From Akkermansia sp. (GTDB lineage Bacteria; Verrucomicrobiota; Verrucomicrobiia; Verrucomicrobiales; Akkermansiaceae), in assembly GCA_020047775.1 (NCBI GenBank), contig JAIFNK010000058.1, forward strand, positions 1-17,278: a DNA stretch of 17,278 bases, written 5' to 3'. Within the stretch, counting starts at the first letter, position 1, and every line of letters begins with the position of its first letter. The position numbers and the translations under genes were made by a program. Below, in pieces: positions 1 through 9,700 of this stretch. Under the pieces are notes generated by a model. It was not told the origin of the DNA. It searched no databases and worked only from the letters and a program-made list of their open reading frames with translations.

Positions 1-3000
1 GTTGTTTTTCCACCGCGTCGATCAGCCAGTCCGGCGAGTGGCCGAAGAAGTAGGTGCCGAAGCCCATGGTGATATCGACGTATTCATTGCCGTCGATGTC
101 CCGGATCTTCGCGTCCTTGCTGCCGGCAGATACGATCGGATAGACCATCTCCTTCCACAGGGACTTGAATCCGGAAACCGCGCGGGGATCGGCGTAGTGC
201 GGGCGGTGCTCGGCGGTGTAGGCTTTGGAAGAAGGGGTCTTCGCGACGTAGCGGGCGATCAGGTCGGCCAGTGATTTCTGTTGGAGATCGGTGAGTCCGC
301 CTTGTTCGCCCTTGTCGATGGGTTTGGAGGGACCGAAGCGGGTGTTGGTGTGCGCTGGGGAAGGGGGGGGGGGTGGCACGGGGCGTTCAGCGAGCACCAC
401 TTGAGGTTCACCGGAATTGTCGATCCAGTAGCTCTGCCGCTCGAACGGATAGGTCGGCAGATGGAGGCGGGCGCGTTTTTGATCCTTGAAGAAGCCGGTC
501 CAGTCCAGCGCGGCTCCGCTTTTCCAAAGTTCGCCTGCGGCCGCGATCAGGTCAGTTAGATCGGTGGATGACGCGGGAAGGGTGGAAATCACCGGGGTGG
601 TTCCGCGGTCGGGATGTTGGCGGGCGAAAGGTGCCAGCGCCTGTCCGGGGCCGACTTCGAGAAGGACGAGGTCTTTCTCCATGAACGCGGTGGTTAGAGC
701 CTCGGTGAAACGGACGGTGTGCCGGAGTTGGCGTGCCCAGTAACCGGGATCTGCGAGGGTGGCGGCATCCATGGCTTTGCCCGTGCAGGTGGAAATCCAT
801 GGGATGCACGGCGCGTCGGCGGGGATCATCGAGGCGTCTTCGGTGAAGGCGGCGACGATGGGTTCCATCATCGCGGAGTGGAACGCATGCGAGGTTTTCA
901 GCAGGCGGCAGCCGATTTCCCGTGCTTCGAGTTCCTTCTGATAGGCCGCAACCGCTTCATGGGAACCAGAAACCGTGCAAAGCTGCGGGCTGTTGATCGC
1001 GGCGAGATCGATCCCTTCCGGCAGTGTGAGCTGCTCCGCGCCGGCGCGGATGGCGAGCATGCCGCCGGCGGGAAGATCCTGCATCAGGCGGGCGCGGTTG
1101 GCGAGGAGTTGGAGCGCGTTTTCCAGCTTGAAAGTCCCGGCTAACACGGCGGCGACGTATTCGCCGATGCCGTGGCCGATGAGTAGCGACGGCTGGATGC
1201 CCCAGGACATCCACAGCTTCGCCAAGGCGTATTCGACGACGAAAATACACGGCTGGGTGAGCGCGGTGCGGTGGATGTCATGTCCGGCGGCTTCACGCTC
1301 GTGCTCGGAAGGATAGAGCGTGGCCCGCACGTCGTGGCGGATCAGCGGGACTAACAGCGAGGCGCATTCATCGACGGCGGCGCGGAAGGCGGGTTCGGAA
1401 TCGTAAATCTCACGGCTCATTTCGACGTATTGCGAGCCCTGGCCGGGAAATAGAAATGCGACTCGTGGCGGGGTCGCTGGAGCAGTGGCGGATTTGCTCG
1501 ATTCCCGGAGCTTTGTGATGGCCTCCGTGAGATCCGCCGCGACGACGGTGCGGCGGTGTTGGAATGCCCGGCGACCCGTGGCGAGTGTGTAGGAAACGTC
1601 CGCGAGACCGGGGCTTTTGATTTCCAGGTGATCCGCGAGACGTTGTGTCATCGCATCGAGTGCGGGGGTGGATTTCGCGGATAGCGTGAGGAGATGTTGT
1701 TTGCGGCCGGGCGTGGTGGGAAGCGGCAGCGGTGCCTCTTCCATGACGACGTGGGCGTTGGTGCCGCCGACTCCGAAGGCGCTGACTCCTGCCAGGCGGG
1801 GAGTTTCGCCGCGTTTCCAGTCGCGGTCCTCGCTGACCGGTGAAAACGGGCTGTTCGCGAAATCAATGCGCGGGTTCGGCGACTTGTAATGCAGCAACGC
1901 CGGGATCTTGTCGTGGCGGAATTGCTGGATCGTTTTAATCACACCGGTGACGCCGGCAGCGCAGTCGAGGTGGCCGATGTGGGTCTTGCCCGTGCCGATG
2001 GCGCAGAAGGAATTTTCCTCCGCTCCGCCTTCGCGGAAGGCCTTGGTGAGGGCGGCGATTTCAATCGGATCGCCTAACGGAGTCCCGGTGCCGTGTGCTT
2101 CGATGTAGGAGATTTCCGCTGGACTGACACCCGCCGAGGCCTGCGCGAGGGCGATGACATCCGCCTGCGCGTTGAGGCCCGGTGCGGCGAAGCCGATCTT
2201 GTCGGAGCCGTCGTTGTTGACGGCCCAGCCTTTGATTACGGCGAGAATCGGATCGCAGTCGGCGATGGCGTCGCTGAGCCGCTTGAGCAAAACGACGCCG
2301 CAACCGTGGCCGAAGACGGTTCCCGCAGCTTCGGCATCGAACGCCCGGCAGGTGCCGTCGGGCGAGACCATTCCTTCTTCCTGGAAGAGATAATCCCGCT
2401 GCTGGGGAAAGCTGATCGACACGCCGCCGGTGAGCGCCATGTCGCACTGATAGGTGAGCAGGGCGGTGGCGGCCTGGCAGATGGCGACGAGCGATGTCGA
2501 GCAGGCGGACTGGATCGTCATGCTCGGGCCGCGCAGGTTCAGCTTGTAGGAAACGCGGACGGGCAGGAAGTCCTTGTCATTGCCGAGCATGGTCTGGTAT
2601 TCGGCGACCTGATAGTTCCTGGCCAGTTCCCGGCCTTTGCCGAGATTGTGGAGCAGGTAGGTATTGAGGCTGAGGCCGGCGTAGACGCCGATCATGCCGG
2701 GGTAGGCGGCGGGATCGTATCCCGCGTCTTCGAGCGCCTCCCACGAGCACTCCAGGAAAACGCGGTGCTGCGGGTCCATCAGCTCGGCCTCCTTCGGGTA
2801 GATCCCGAAAAACGAGGCGTCGAACTTGTCCGGGTCTTCGAGAATGCTGCGGGCTCCGACAAATTGCCGGCCATCCGCCCCGGTGTGGCCGGGAAAGTGG
2901 GTGATGCCGTCCTTGCCCGCCATCAGATTTTGCCAGAATTCATCGGGATTTTGTGCGCCGGGGAATCTGCCAGCCATGCCGATCACGGCAATGGATTCAG

Positions 3001-3022
3001 GTGCTTGGAGGTCTTCGTTCAT
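1..3022 (-). CDS. Type I polyketide synthase / aminotransferase hybrid (KS-AT-AMT...), N-terminal 1007 residues, runs off the left edge
   Basis: One open frame reads from ATG at 3022 to the window edge without a stop. Ketosynthase spans about residues 9-430, with active-site Cys174 (SACSTS), His310 (HGTGTPLGDP) and His351 (KTHIGH), ending at GTNAHV; all three catalytic residues are present. An acyltransferase follows at about 521-835: it starts VAFLFPGQGSQ and has a HAFHS motif (712-716), which in this family goes with malonyl-CoA, but the nucleophile motif reads GHGIGEY with Gly618 instead of Ser. After the YPFERQSYW post-AT linker (about 852-866) and a proline-rich stretch, a class III (glutamate-1-semialdehyde type) aminotransferase begins near residue 917 (KIRDIDGNEYVDITMGFG) and is cut by the edge. 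No carrier domain is seen between AT and AMT. The start overlaps the upstream NRPS remnant by ATGA, with no Shine-Dalgarno, so coupling is likely. Known relatives with internal AMT are MycA/ItuA and McyE. Confidence 0.93.
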   Translation of the reverse strand, partial: MNEDLQAPESIAVIGMAGRFPGAQNPDEFWQNLMAGKDGITHFPGHTGADGRQFVGARSILEDPDKFDASFFGIYPKEAELMDPQHRVFLECSWEALEDAGYDPAAYPGMIGVYAGLSLNTYLLHNLGKGRELARNYQVAEYQTMLGNDKDFLPVRVSYKLNLRGPSMTIQSACSTSLVAICQAATALLTYQCDMALTGGVSISFPQQRDYLFQEEGMVSPDGTCRAFDAEAAGTVFGHGCGVVLLKRLSDAIADCDPILAVIKGWAVNNDGSDKIGFAAPGLNAQADVIALAQASAGVSPAEISYIEAHGTGTPLGDPIEIAALTKAFREGGAEENSFCAIGTGKTHIGHLDCAAGVTGVIKTIQQFRHDKIPALLHYKSPNPRIDFANSPFSPVSEDRDWKRGETPRLAGVSAFGVGGTNAHVVMEEAPLPLPTTPGRKQHLLTLSAKSTPALDAMTQRLADHLEIKSPGLADVSYTLATGRRAFQHRRTVVAADLTEAITKLRESSKSATAPATPPRVAFLFPGQGSQYVEMSREIYDSEPAFRAAVDECASLLVPLIRHDVRATLYPSEHEREAAGHDIHRTALTQPCIFVVEYALAKLWMSWGIQPSLLIGHGIGEYVAAVLAGTFKLENALQLLANRARLMQDLPAGGMLAIRAGAEQLTLPEGIDLAAINSPQLCTVSGSHEAVAAYQKELEAREIGCRLLKTSHAFHSAMMEPIVAAFTEDASMIPADAPCIPWISTCTGKAMDAATLADPGYWARQLRHTVRFTEALTTAFMEKDLVLLEVGPGQALAPFARQHPDRGTTPVISTLPASSTDLTDLIAAAGELWKSGAALDWTGFFKDQKRARLHLPTYPFERQSYWIDNSGEPQVVLAERPVPPPPPSPAHTNTRFGPSKPIDKGEQGGLTDLQQKSLADLIARYVAKTPSSKAYTAEHRPHYADPRAVSGFKSLWKEMVYPIVSAGSKDAKIRDIDGNEYVDITMGFGTYFFGHSPDWLIDAVEKQ
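363..373. repeat. Homopolymer of 11 G (11 C on the coding strand) inside the PKS gene
   Basis: Eleven consecutive G on the plus strand encode most of a five-proline run in the linker between the AT and the aminotransferase. The frame is the same on both sides, so the gene is in frame as sequenced. Runs of this length are prone to slippage and to sequencing error. Confidence 0.9.
3019..3022 (-). other. ATGA stop/start overlap between NRPS remnant and PKS
   Basis: The TGA of the carrier-domain frame (3021-3019) overlaps the ATG of the PKS (3022-3020). No Shine-Dalgarno is visible in the bases before it. This geometry normally means translational coupling, and it fixes the PKS start. Confidence 0.85.
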
Positions 3023-3799
3023 CGGTTGTTGGAGTTGCGGAAGCGGGAAAAGCCGGTGTGCGCGAGGCGCGCCCGATCTTGTGCGCCCGTCTTAGCAACG
3101 ACGGGGCCGGTTGGAGAGAGAAATTCCGCGATGGCAAGGGCGGTGGGAAGCGCGAAAATCTCGGTGAGCGGAAATTTACGCCCGACCATTTCCATGAGCC
3201 GGACGTGGATGATGGCGACGTGGATGGAGTTGCCGCCGAGATCAAAGAAATTTGCGGTGGCGTCGCTGACCGGTCGGCCGAGAACTTCGCTCCATAGGGC
3301 GAGAATCTTCGATTCCATGGAGCGCCCGAGGCCGGTTTTGACGGAGGGCGGGCTGGCTGGTCCGGCAAGGGCGAGCCGGTCGATTTTCCCGTTGGGAGTG
3401 AGCGCGAATTTTTTCACAAACCGGAACTCGCCGGGGACCATGTAGGCGGCCTTGCAGGTGTTGGCGGAGTGCCGCGACTTCCACCTCGCCTTGGATATGG
3501 GCGATCAACAGGTCGTCAGTGACGGTCACGATGGCTTCGCGCACGGCTTCGTGGCCGTTGAACGCGATCTCGATTTCTCCAAGTTCGATGCGGAATCCGT
3601 TCACTTTGACCTGGTGGTCGGCGCGTCCCCGGAATTCGAGGATATCGGAGGGATGGCGCTTGGCGAGGTCTCCGGAGTCCGCCACCAAGTTCGCCAGGCT
3701 GGTAACTTTATTGCCAAGAGCGATGATTTTGCGATCCACGCCGGCGTCGATCTTCCTGCCAAGACTGGTGGCGAAGGCTTTGAAGCAGGGGGACGACCG
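3019..3799 (-). pseudogene. NRPS remnant: C-terminal part of an adenylation domain plus carrier (PCP) domain, truncated and frameshifted
   Basis: The frame opens immediately after the stop of the giant gene. From about 3676 downward it shows adenylation core A7 (SGDLAKR) and A8 (GRADHQVKVNGFRIELGEIE), then loses frame near 3440-3455. The second frame carries AYMVPGEF, A10 (LTPNGKIDR, Lys codon 3385-3387) and a carrier domain with FFDLGGNSI, whose phosphopantetheine Ser is codon 3226-3228. Between R of LQGR and Y of AYMV only one base remains where about nine are expected, so an 8-base deletion explains the shift better than a single-base error. Cores A1-A6, including the substrate pocket, are absent: the roughly 60 bases between the stop of the giant gene and A7 do not look like A-domain sequence. 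Its end overlaps the PKS start by ATGA. The carrier part is intact and could be translated alone from ATG at 3441, giving 140 residues; that is possible but unproven. Confidence 0.85.
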
Positions 3800-6700
3800 C
3801 TAGGGTTGCCGGGGCGTTGTCCGGACGCGGAGGAATTCGCGATTCTGTGAGTTCATCGGGAAATTGGAGCGCTCGCTGATTTCCTCGGTCTCCGGGCTGG
3901 GCCAATTACTTCCGGTCCTGGTCGTCTGCCCGACTGACCAAGCGGATGGTTCGGCGAGGCTGGTGCTTCGTTCGAGCTGAATATCAAAAAACTGGCTGGC
4001 CCAGATATTGCGGCGGTAGGTGAGGGAAAAATAGCGGTTTCCGCCCGTTTCGGAAACCGAGTGCGAGGGATTTCCCGTGGAATCGGAGAGCAGTGGATTG
4101 GTGCCGAAAACGAACTCAAGCTGGTTGATGATCCCGTCGTGATCCGAATCCTCAAGCGGAGCAAGGGCGGTGCGCGAGGCAGGCGAGGTCGCTTTCAGTT
4201 CGAAGGCGTCGGAAAGTCCATCGTCATCGGTGTCGAGCTGGTCGTTCTGGCCTTCGTAAGCGCCGAGATCGACGGTCGAGTGGACGATGCGCGGCTGTCC
4301 GGGGAGATCGGTGGCGTCGACGACTGCGGAGTTGTTACCCGCGTCGAGCGCCGCGCTGCCGCGAGTGAGCTGGAGGTCTCCAACTGAATTCGGAGTGGTG
4401 GTGGGGTCGGCGGAAACGAGGAACCGCGGATTGGAGTCGAGGTTGGAGCCCTGGTTGATGCCGAGCACGGAGTTCCAAGCGGCGCTGCCTCCGGAATTGG
4501 CGGTCAGGCAGTGGGAATGCGTGGCGGTGGATCCAGCGGTGTTGAAAATGGACGATGTCGCGGTCGCCGTGGAATTGGCGGCGCGGTTGTTCCAGAGGAT
4601 GCCGTTGGAAAGGTTGATAGATCCGGCGTTGTGGATGGCTCCGCCGGACGTGGTGGCGTTGTTGCCGGTGAACGTGCAGTTGGTGAAGGTGACGTTGGAG
4701 CCGTTGCCGATTGATGCCGCGCCGCCGATGGAGGCTGAGTTTCCGAGAAACGCGCAACTGGAGAAAATCGGGGTGGCAGCACCTCCCACTGCCACGCCGC
4801 CGCCTCCGGCATTGTAGCTGATGCCACCGGAGAACGTGCAGCGGGCGATCCATGGCTGGGACGTCCCTTGGATGAACATCCCGGCTCCGCCGAGGAGGCT
4901 GCTGTTGCCTGACAGTCGGCAATTGACGATTTCCGGACTGGCGTTTTCAAGATAGATGCCACCACCGGAGACGTAAATGCTGTCAGTTAGGAAATTGCTG
5001 TTCGCCTGGCCGCCGGTGACCACGAAACCATCAAGGCGGCAATCCGAATGAACGTCGTTAGCGAGGACCACGGTGTAGGCGTTGAAGGCTGTATTCCCGG
5101 GGTCAAGACCGACGTTGCCGCTCAGGATGGTGTTGTTCCGCAAGGGATCGCGGGATGATCTGGCGGATTCATTGCCGGAAAAACCACCGTAAAGGGCGAC
5201 ATGATCGCGCAGCCTGAAGTGCGCATACCGGCTGCCATGGATTTGCCTGAAACCCTGGTCCGGTTGATAGATTCCGGCGGCGACCCAGATTTCGTAACCG
5301 TCGACGGGATTGACGAGCGCCTGCTGCAGGTTGGTGAACGCATTTTCCCAGGACAGCCCGCTGGCAGTTCCGGTGGCTAACGGGTTGACGAAGACGCGCT
5401 CCGGAACCACATCGACGGTTAGCGCGAGCAGCGTGCGGCGGTCGGCCGCGTTGAAGGCACCGATACTGATGGAAGTCCGGCCGAAGCGGGCGGGAAGCAC
5501 GGTAAGATCGACCTGGCCGGTCAGCGGTTGAATGACGGCGGTGACGATGTCGTCGCGATCCTGATCGACGATTTCGAAACGGATCGCAGTGGCGCCGAAA
5601 GCCGCCGAGGCTTGGACTGCGGCGGGATGGCTGCCGGTGTCCGGTAGAAAGCGGAGGGTGGGCAGGGCCGCCACCACCGCAGGTCCGCTGGCGGCGGTTT
5701 CGTAGGCTCCGATGTCCACGGCGGTTCCTTGAAGCCGCGGTAATTCGGCCAGATCAAAGGGAAGAATTTCCGTTGTATTGCCGTCAAGGTCGATGTCCGT
5801 CGTGTCGGTGGGAAGGGCCGGGCTGTTCCCCGCGTCGATGGCGGGCGATCCGCTCTGGAGTCTGAGGTTGCCGGTGCTGGTGAGGCCGAGCGAGGTATCG
5901 ACAGGTGATAGAAAGAGCGGGTCTGCATTCAGATTACCGCCGCCGTCGGTGCCGATGCTTGTATTCCAAACTCCGCCGGTTTTCGAGTTGGCGATCACGC
6001 ATGAAACGAAGCGCGGGACGATCAGCGAAAAATAGTAGCTGGAGGAAGAGGGAAGGTTGGTAGAGGGGCCGGACAGGTTGTTCCAAATGATGCAGTTGGT
6101 GAATGTCGGGACACCGACGAACACGTTCGAATATGAATGATAGAGGCCGCCGGCGGATAGGCGGCCGGTATTCCCCGTGACGGTGCAATTTTTCATGGAA
6201 ACATCTCCGCTGAGATTGAAGAGGGCTCCGCCGGTGTCGGCGATGTTGCCGGATAGAATGCAGTTGGCGGCTGTGAGGCGACAGGCCCGGTCGATGTAGA
6301 GAGCGCCACCGCCGCTGGTGGCGTGATTGACGGAGAGCGGGGTTTGGATCAGGTCCAGTGTCGATGCGGTGGCACCGATGCCGCCGCCGTAGGCCGCCTG
6401 ATTGAACCTGATTTCACACCGGCTGACGATGGCCGATGAATCCTCAAGGCAGATGGCGCCACCGGTGGAGGTGGCGAGGTTTCCTGATAATTCGCAGGAC
6501 TCGATTCGAGGGGCTGAACCGTGGTCAAGGCCAACGCCGCCGCCGTTTTCCGCGCGGTTGCCCTGGAAGGAACAGTTCCGGATCGTCGGCTGTCCATGGT
6601 CGATGAAAAGTCCGCCTCCCATGGTCGCATTTCCGGCGGTGATGGTGAATCCGTCGAGGATGGTGGTGGCGGAGGTATCGGAACCGGTGACGATGGACCG

Positions 6701-9700
6701 GCTGTTAGCTCCGACGATGTCAGTGTGCGATTCTGCGATCTGGTTGCCATCAAGGTTGAGGTCGTCGCCGCCGAGATCGCCACTGAGAATCGTGGGATGG
6801 GTGGCGGGACTGCGTGAGGCGCGAAGGCTCTCGGAGCCGGAGAATCCGCCGTAACCTGCGACGCCATCGGTCAGTGCGAAGGTGGCGGCCGGATTGTCGT
6901 TGGTTTGGCCGGGGCCTTGGTCGGGGAGATAACGGCCCTCGGCGACCCAGATTTCGTAACCGGTGCCGCCCAGGGAGAGGGCGTGCTGGAGTGTGGGAAA
7001 CGCATCGGCCCAGGAAAGTCCGGTGCCCGCGCCGGTGGCCGAGGCATCGACATGGAGGACGTCGGGAAAGACGTCGAAGATGATCGAGTAAAACGAAGTT
7101 TGGCCGGAACCGTTGACGGCCGAGAAGCTCGCGATGAAATGACCGATGGTGCCCGGCGGGACGTTCAGCGTCAGTGTTCCTAGTGTCGGGTGGACGGAAA
7201 TTGACAGAGTGTTGGCAGGAAACATCGAGGTTAGGGCGAAACCGACGGCCGAAGAATCGAAGATGCCGGCGAGTGAGATGAGTCCGGTTTGATTTCCCGA
7301 GTCGGGATTCAATTCGACCTGCGGCTGGGCGGCGACGATGGCGGGCCCGGTCTCCGACTCGTAGGGGCCAAGATCGACGGAGGCACCAAGGCTGCGCGGA
7401 AGGTCTGAAATGTCGACAGGCAGGGATTCCGCTAGATTTCCGTCGAGGTCGAGGTCGCTGACATCCGCCGGAAGGGACGCGGCGAGTCCGGCATTGATGG
7501 CGGGCGAGTTTCCCTGAAGGCGGAAGTCACCTGCGGCGGACGGGGCTTGGAGTGGCGTTAGCGGCAGGACGAAACGCGGGTCGGCATCCTGGTTGTTGCC
7601 GCCGTTCACACCGAATCCTGGTTTCCAGTTAGAGCTTCCGCCGGAGTTTTGGATGATGCAGGCGCTGAACGAGGCGGTCACCTCGCTGTAAACCTGGGTG
7701 CCGATGCTGGCCTCGGAGGAGGCGGTCGAGCCGCCGGATTGGTTGTTCCAGAGGATGCTGTTGCGGAATCGGGGGACGAAACCGTTGGAGGAAGGGTATT
7801 GATAGATCGCGCCGCCGGTCTGGGCGGCGCGGTTGGCGGAGAACAGGCACTGGGAGAAAATTGTGTCGGAAGCGGCGCAATACACCGCGCCGCCGACGCC
7901 CGAGGAGACGTTGCCTGTGAACTGGCAGTTGGTAAAACGCGCGGGCGAGGATCCGCCGAGAAGAATGGCTCCGCCGCTACGGCTTGAGTTGCCCTTGAAG
8001 ACCGAGTTGACGCAATCCAGCGGAGCGTTCGCCGACATATAGATGGCTCCGCCTTCGGACGGCGTGTTATTTCCCGTGAACTCGCAGCGGTTGATGGTGG
8101 TGCGGACGGTGGCAGTGGCTTTCACGGCACCGCCCCACGAGTGATTGTCAATCGTCGTCGAATTCTGCAGAAAGCGGCAACCGTTGAGAATCAGGGTCGT
8201 CCCTTCGAACACTAAGGCTCCTCCTTCGCCGAGTGATGAGTTGTGGATGAAGTCGCAGTCGGTGAGCGTCAGGCTGCCGCCATTGATGCTGGCGATCGCG
8301 CCCCCGGAGGCTCCGGCAATGTAAGTATCGACCGATGTGTTGTCTTGAAACAGGCATCGCGTGAACGTGGGAGACGATTGAATGGATAGGACCGCGCCGC
8401 CGTCGGTCCCGAAATTCAGGGTGGGGGACGCGACTTTGTTAGCGAGGAAGCGGCAGTCGGTGAAGGTGGCCGGGCTTTGATTCAGCCGGACCGCGCCACC
8501 GTTGATGGCACGGTTGCCACGGAAGACGCAGGAACGGATGGTCGGGCTGCCGGAGGTGATGGAGAGTGCGCCGCTTGACGAATTCAAAGAGTAGCCCGCG
8601 GTGATGGTGAAGCCATCGAGGATGTCGGCGGGCCCGGTGCCATCGCCGATAAGGATGGAGGTGGCGTTGGTGCCGACGATGGCGGTTGCTGTTTCCGCGA
8701 TGAAGTTTCCGTCCGTGTTGGAGTCGTCCTGCGCAAGATCGCCGCTGAGGATGGTCAGGTTGACCTCGGGATCGCGTTGCGAACGCTGGGTTTCATTTCC
8801 GGAAAATCCGCCGTAGAGCGAGCAGTTCGCGAAAAGCTTGAAACTTGAGGTCGTGGCATTGTTGGTCTGGCCGGGGCCGTCGTCCGGATAGTAAACACCG
8901 TTGGCGACCCAGATTTCGACGTTGATTCCGGGGATGGTGGCGATGGCCAACGCGCTTTGGACGGTGGTGAAGGCATTGGTCCATGTCAGTCCGTTGTTGA
9001 GTCCGGAGGCGTGGGCGTCCACGAAGACGACGGGCGGGAAGACGTCGATGGTCACGGTGCTGTAAGAAGTGTGACCGGCGGCATTGACCGCACTGACCAC
9101 GACGACGGTGGTGCCGAACTGGTTGGGCTGGATTTCAATATCCAGTGCGCCGGTCGCGGGATTGACGGAAGGAGTTAGAATATGGGAGGGCGACCAGGAA
9201 TCGATGCCGAAGCTGACGGCACTGGCATCGAAGTGACTGGCGAGCAGGAGGGCCGAGCTGTGAAGTCCGGTGAGCGGGTCGAAGCGCAGGCGGGGAATGG
9301 GCTGGATGATTTGTGGGCCGGATTCGGTTTCGAAGGCACCGATGTCCACTGCGATTCCGAAGAGGCGAGCCTTGCCCTGGCGATCAAGCGGCAGGATTTC
9401 TATCAGATCGTTATCACTATCGACATCCTGGCTGTCCGCAGGCAGGGCGGATGAATTCCCGGCGTTGATGACGGGGGAGTTGGATTGAAGGCGGAGATCG
9501 CCGGTTAGAGTGGGGGCTGAGGCGGGATCGGGCGTGACGAGGAAACGCGGATCGATGTCGAGATTGGAACCGAGATTGACTCCGACGAGTGGATTCCATG
9601 ACGCGCTGCCACTTGAATTCGCAATCAGGCAGTGAGAGAGGGTGGTGGGGTGGTCGTCGGATGAATCCGCGATGGAGGCGGCCGGGGTGTTGGATGCGCC

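Noticed and set aside
2093..3445. A 450-codon open frame on the plus strand opposite the PKS and NRPS remnant
   Set aside because: It reads the exact complement codons of the PKS frame, has no recognisable domain, and its length is explained by high GC in the third position of the real gene.
3800..3802. Readthrough of the TAG between the giant protein and the A-domain remnant to make a fusion
   Set aside because: The frames do agree, but the giant protein ends in a complete family-like C-terminus and the A domain frame breaks 350 bases later, so a fusion would gain nothing intact.
3800..4234. Autotransporter barrel or PEP-CTERM anchor at the end of the giant protein
   Set aside because: There is no C-terminal hydrophobic helix with a basic tail, no PEP motif, and too few residues for a barrel.
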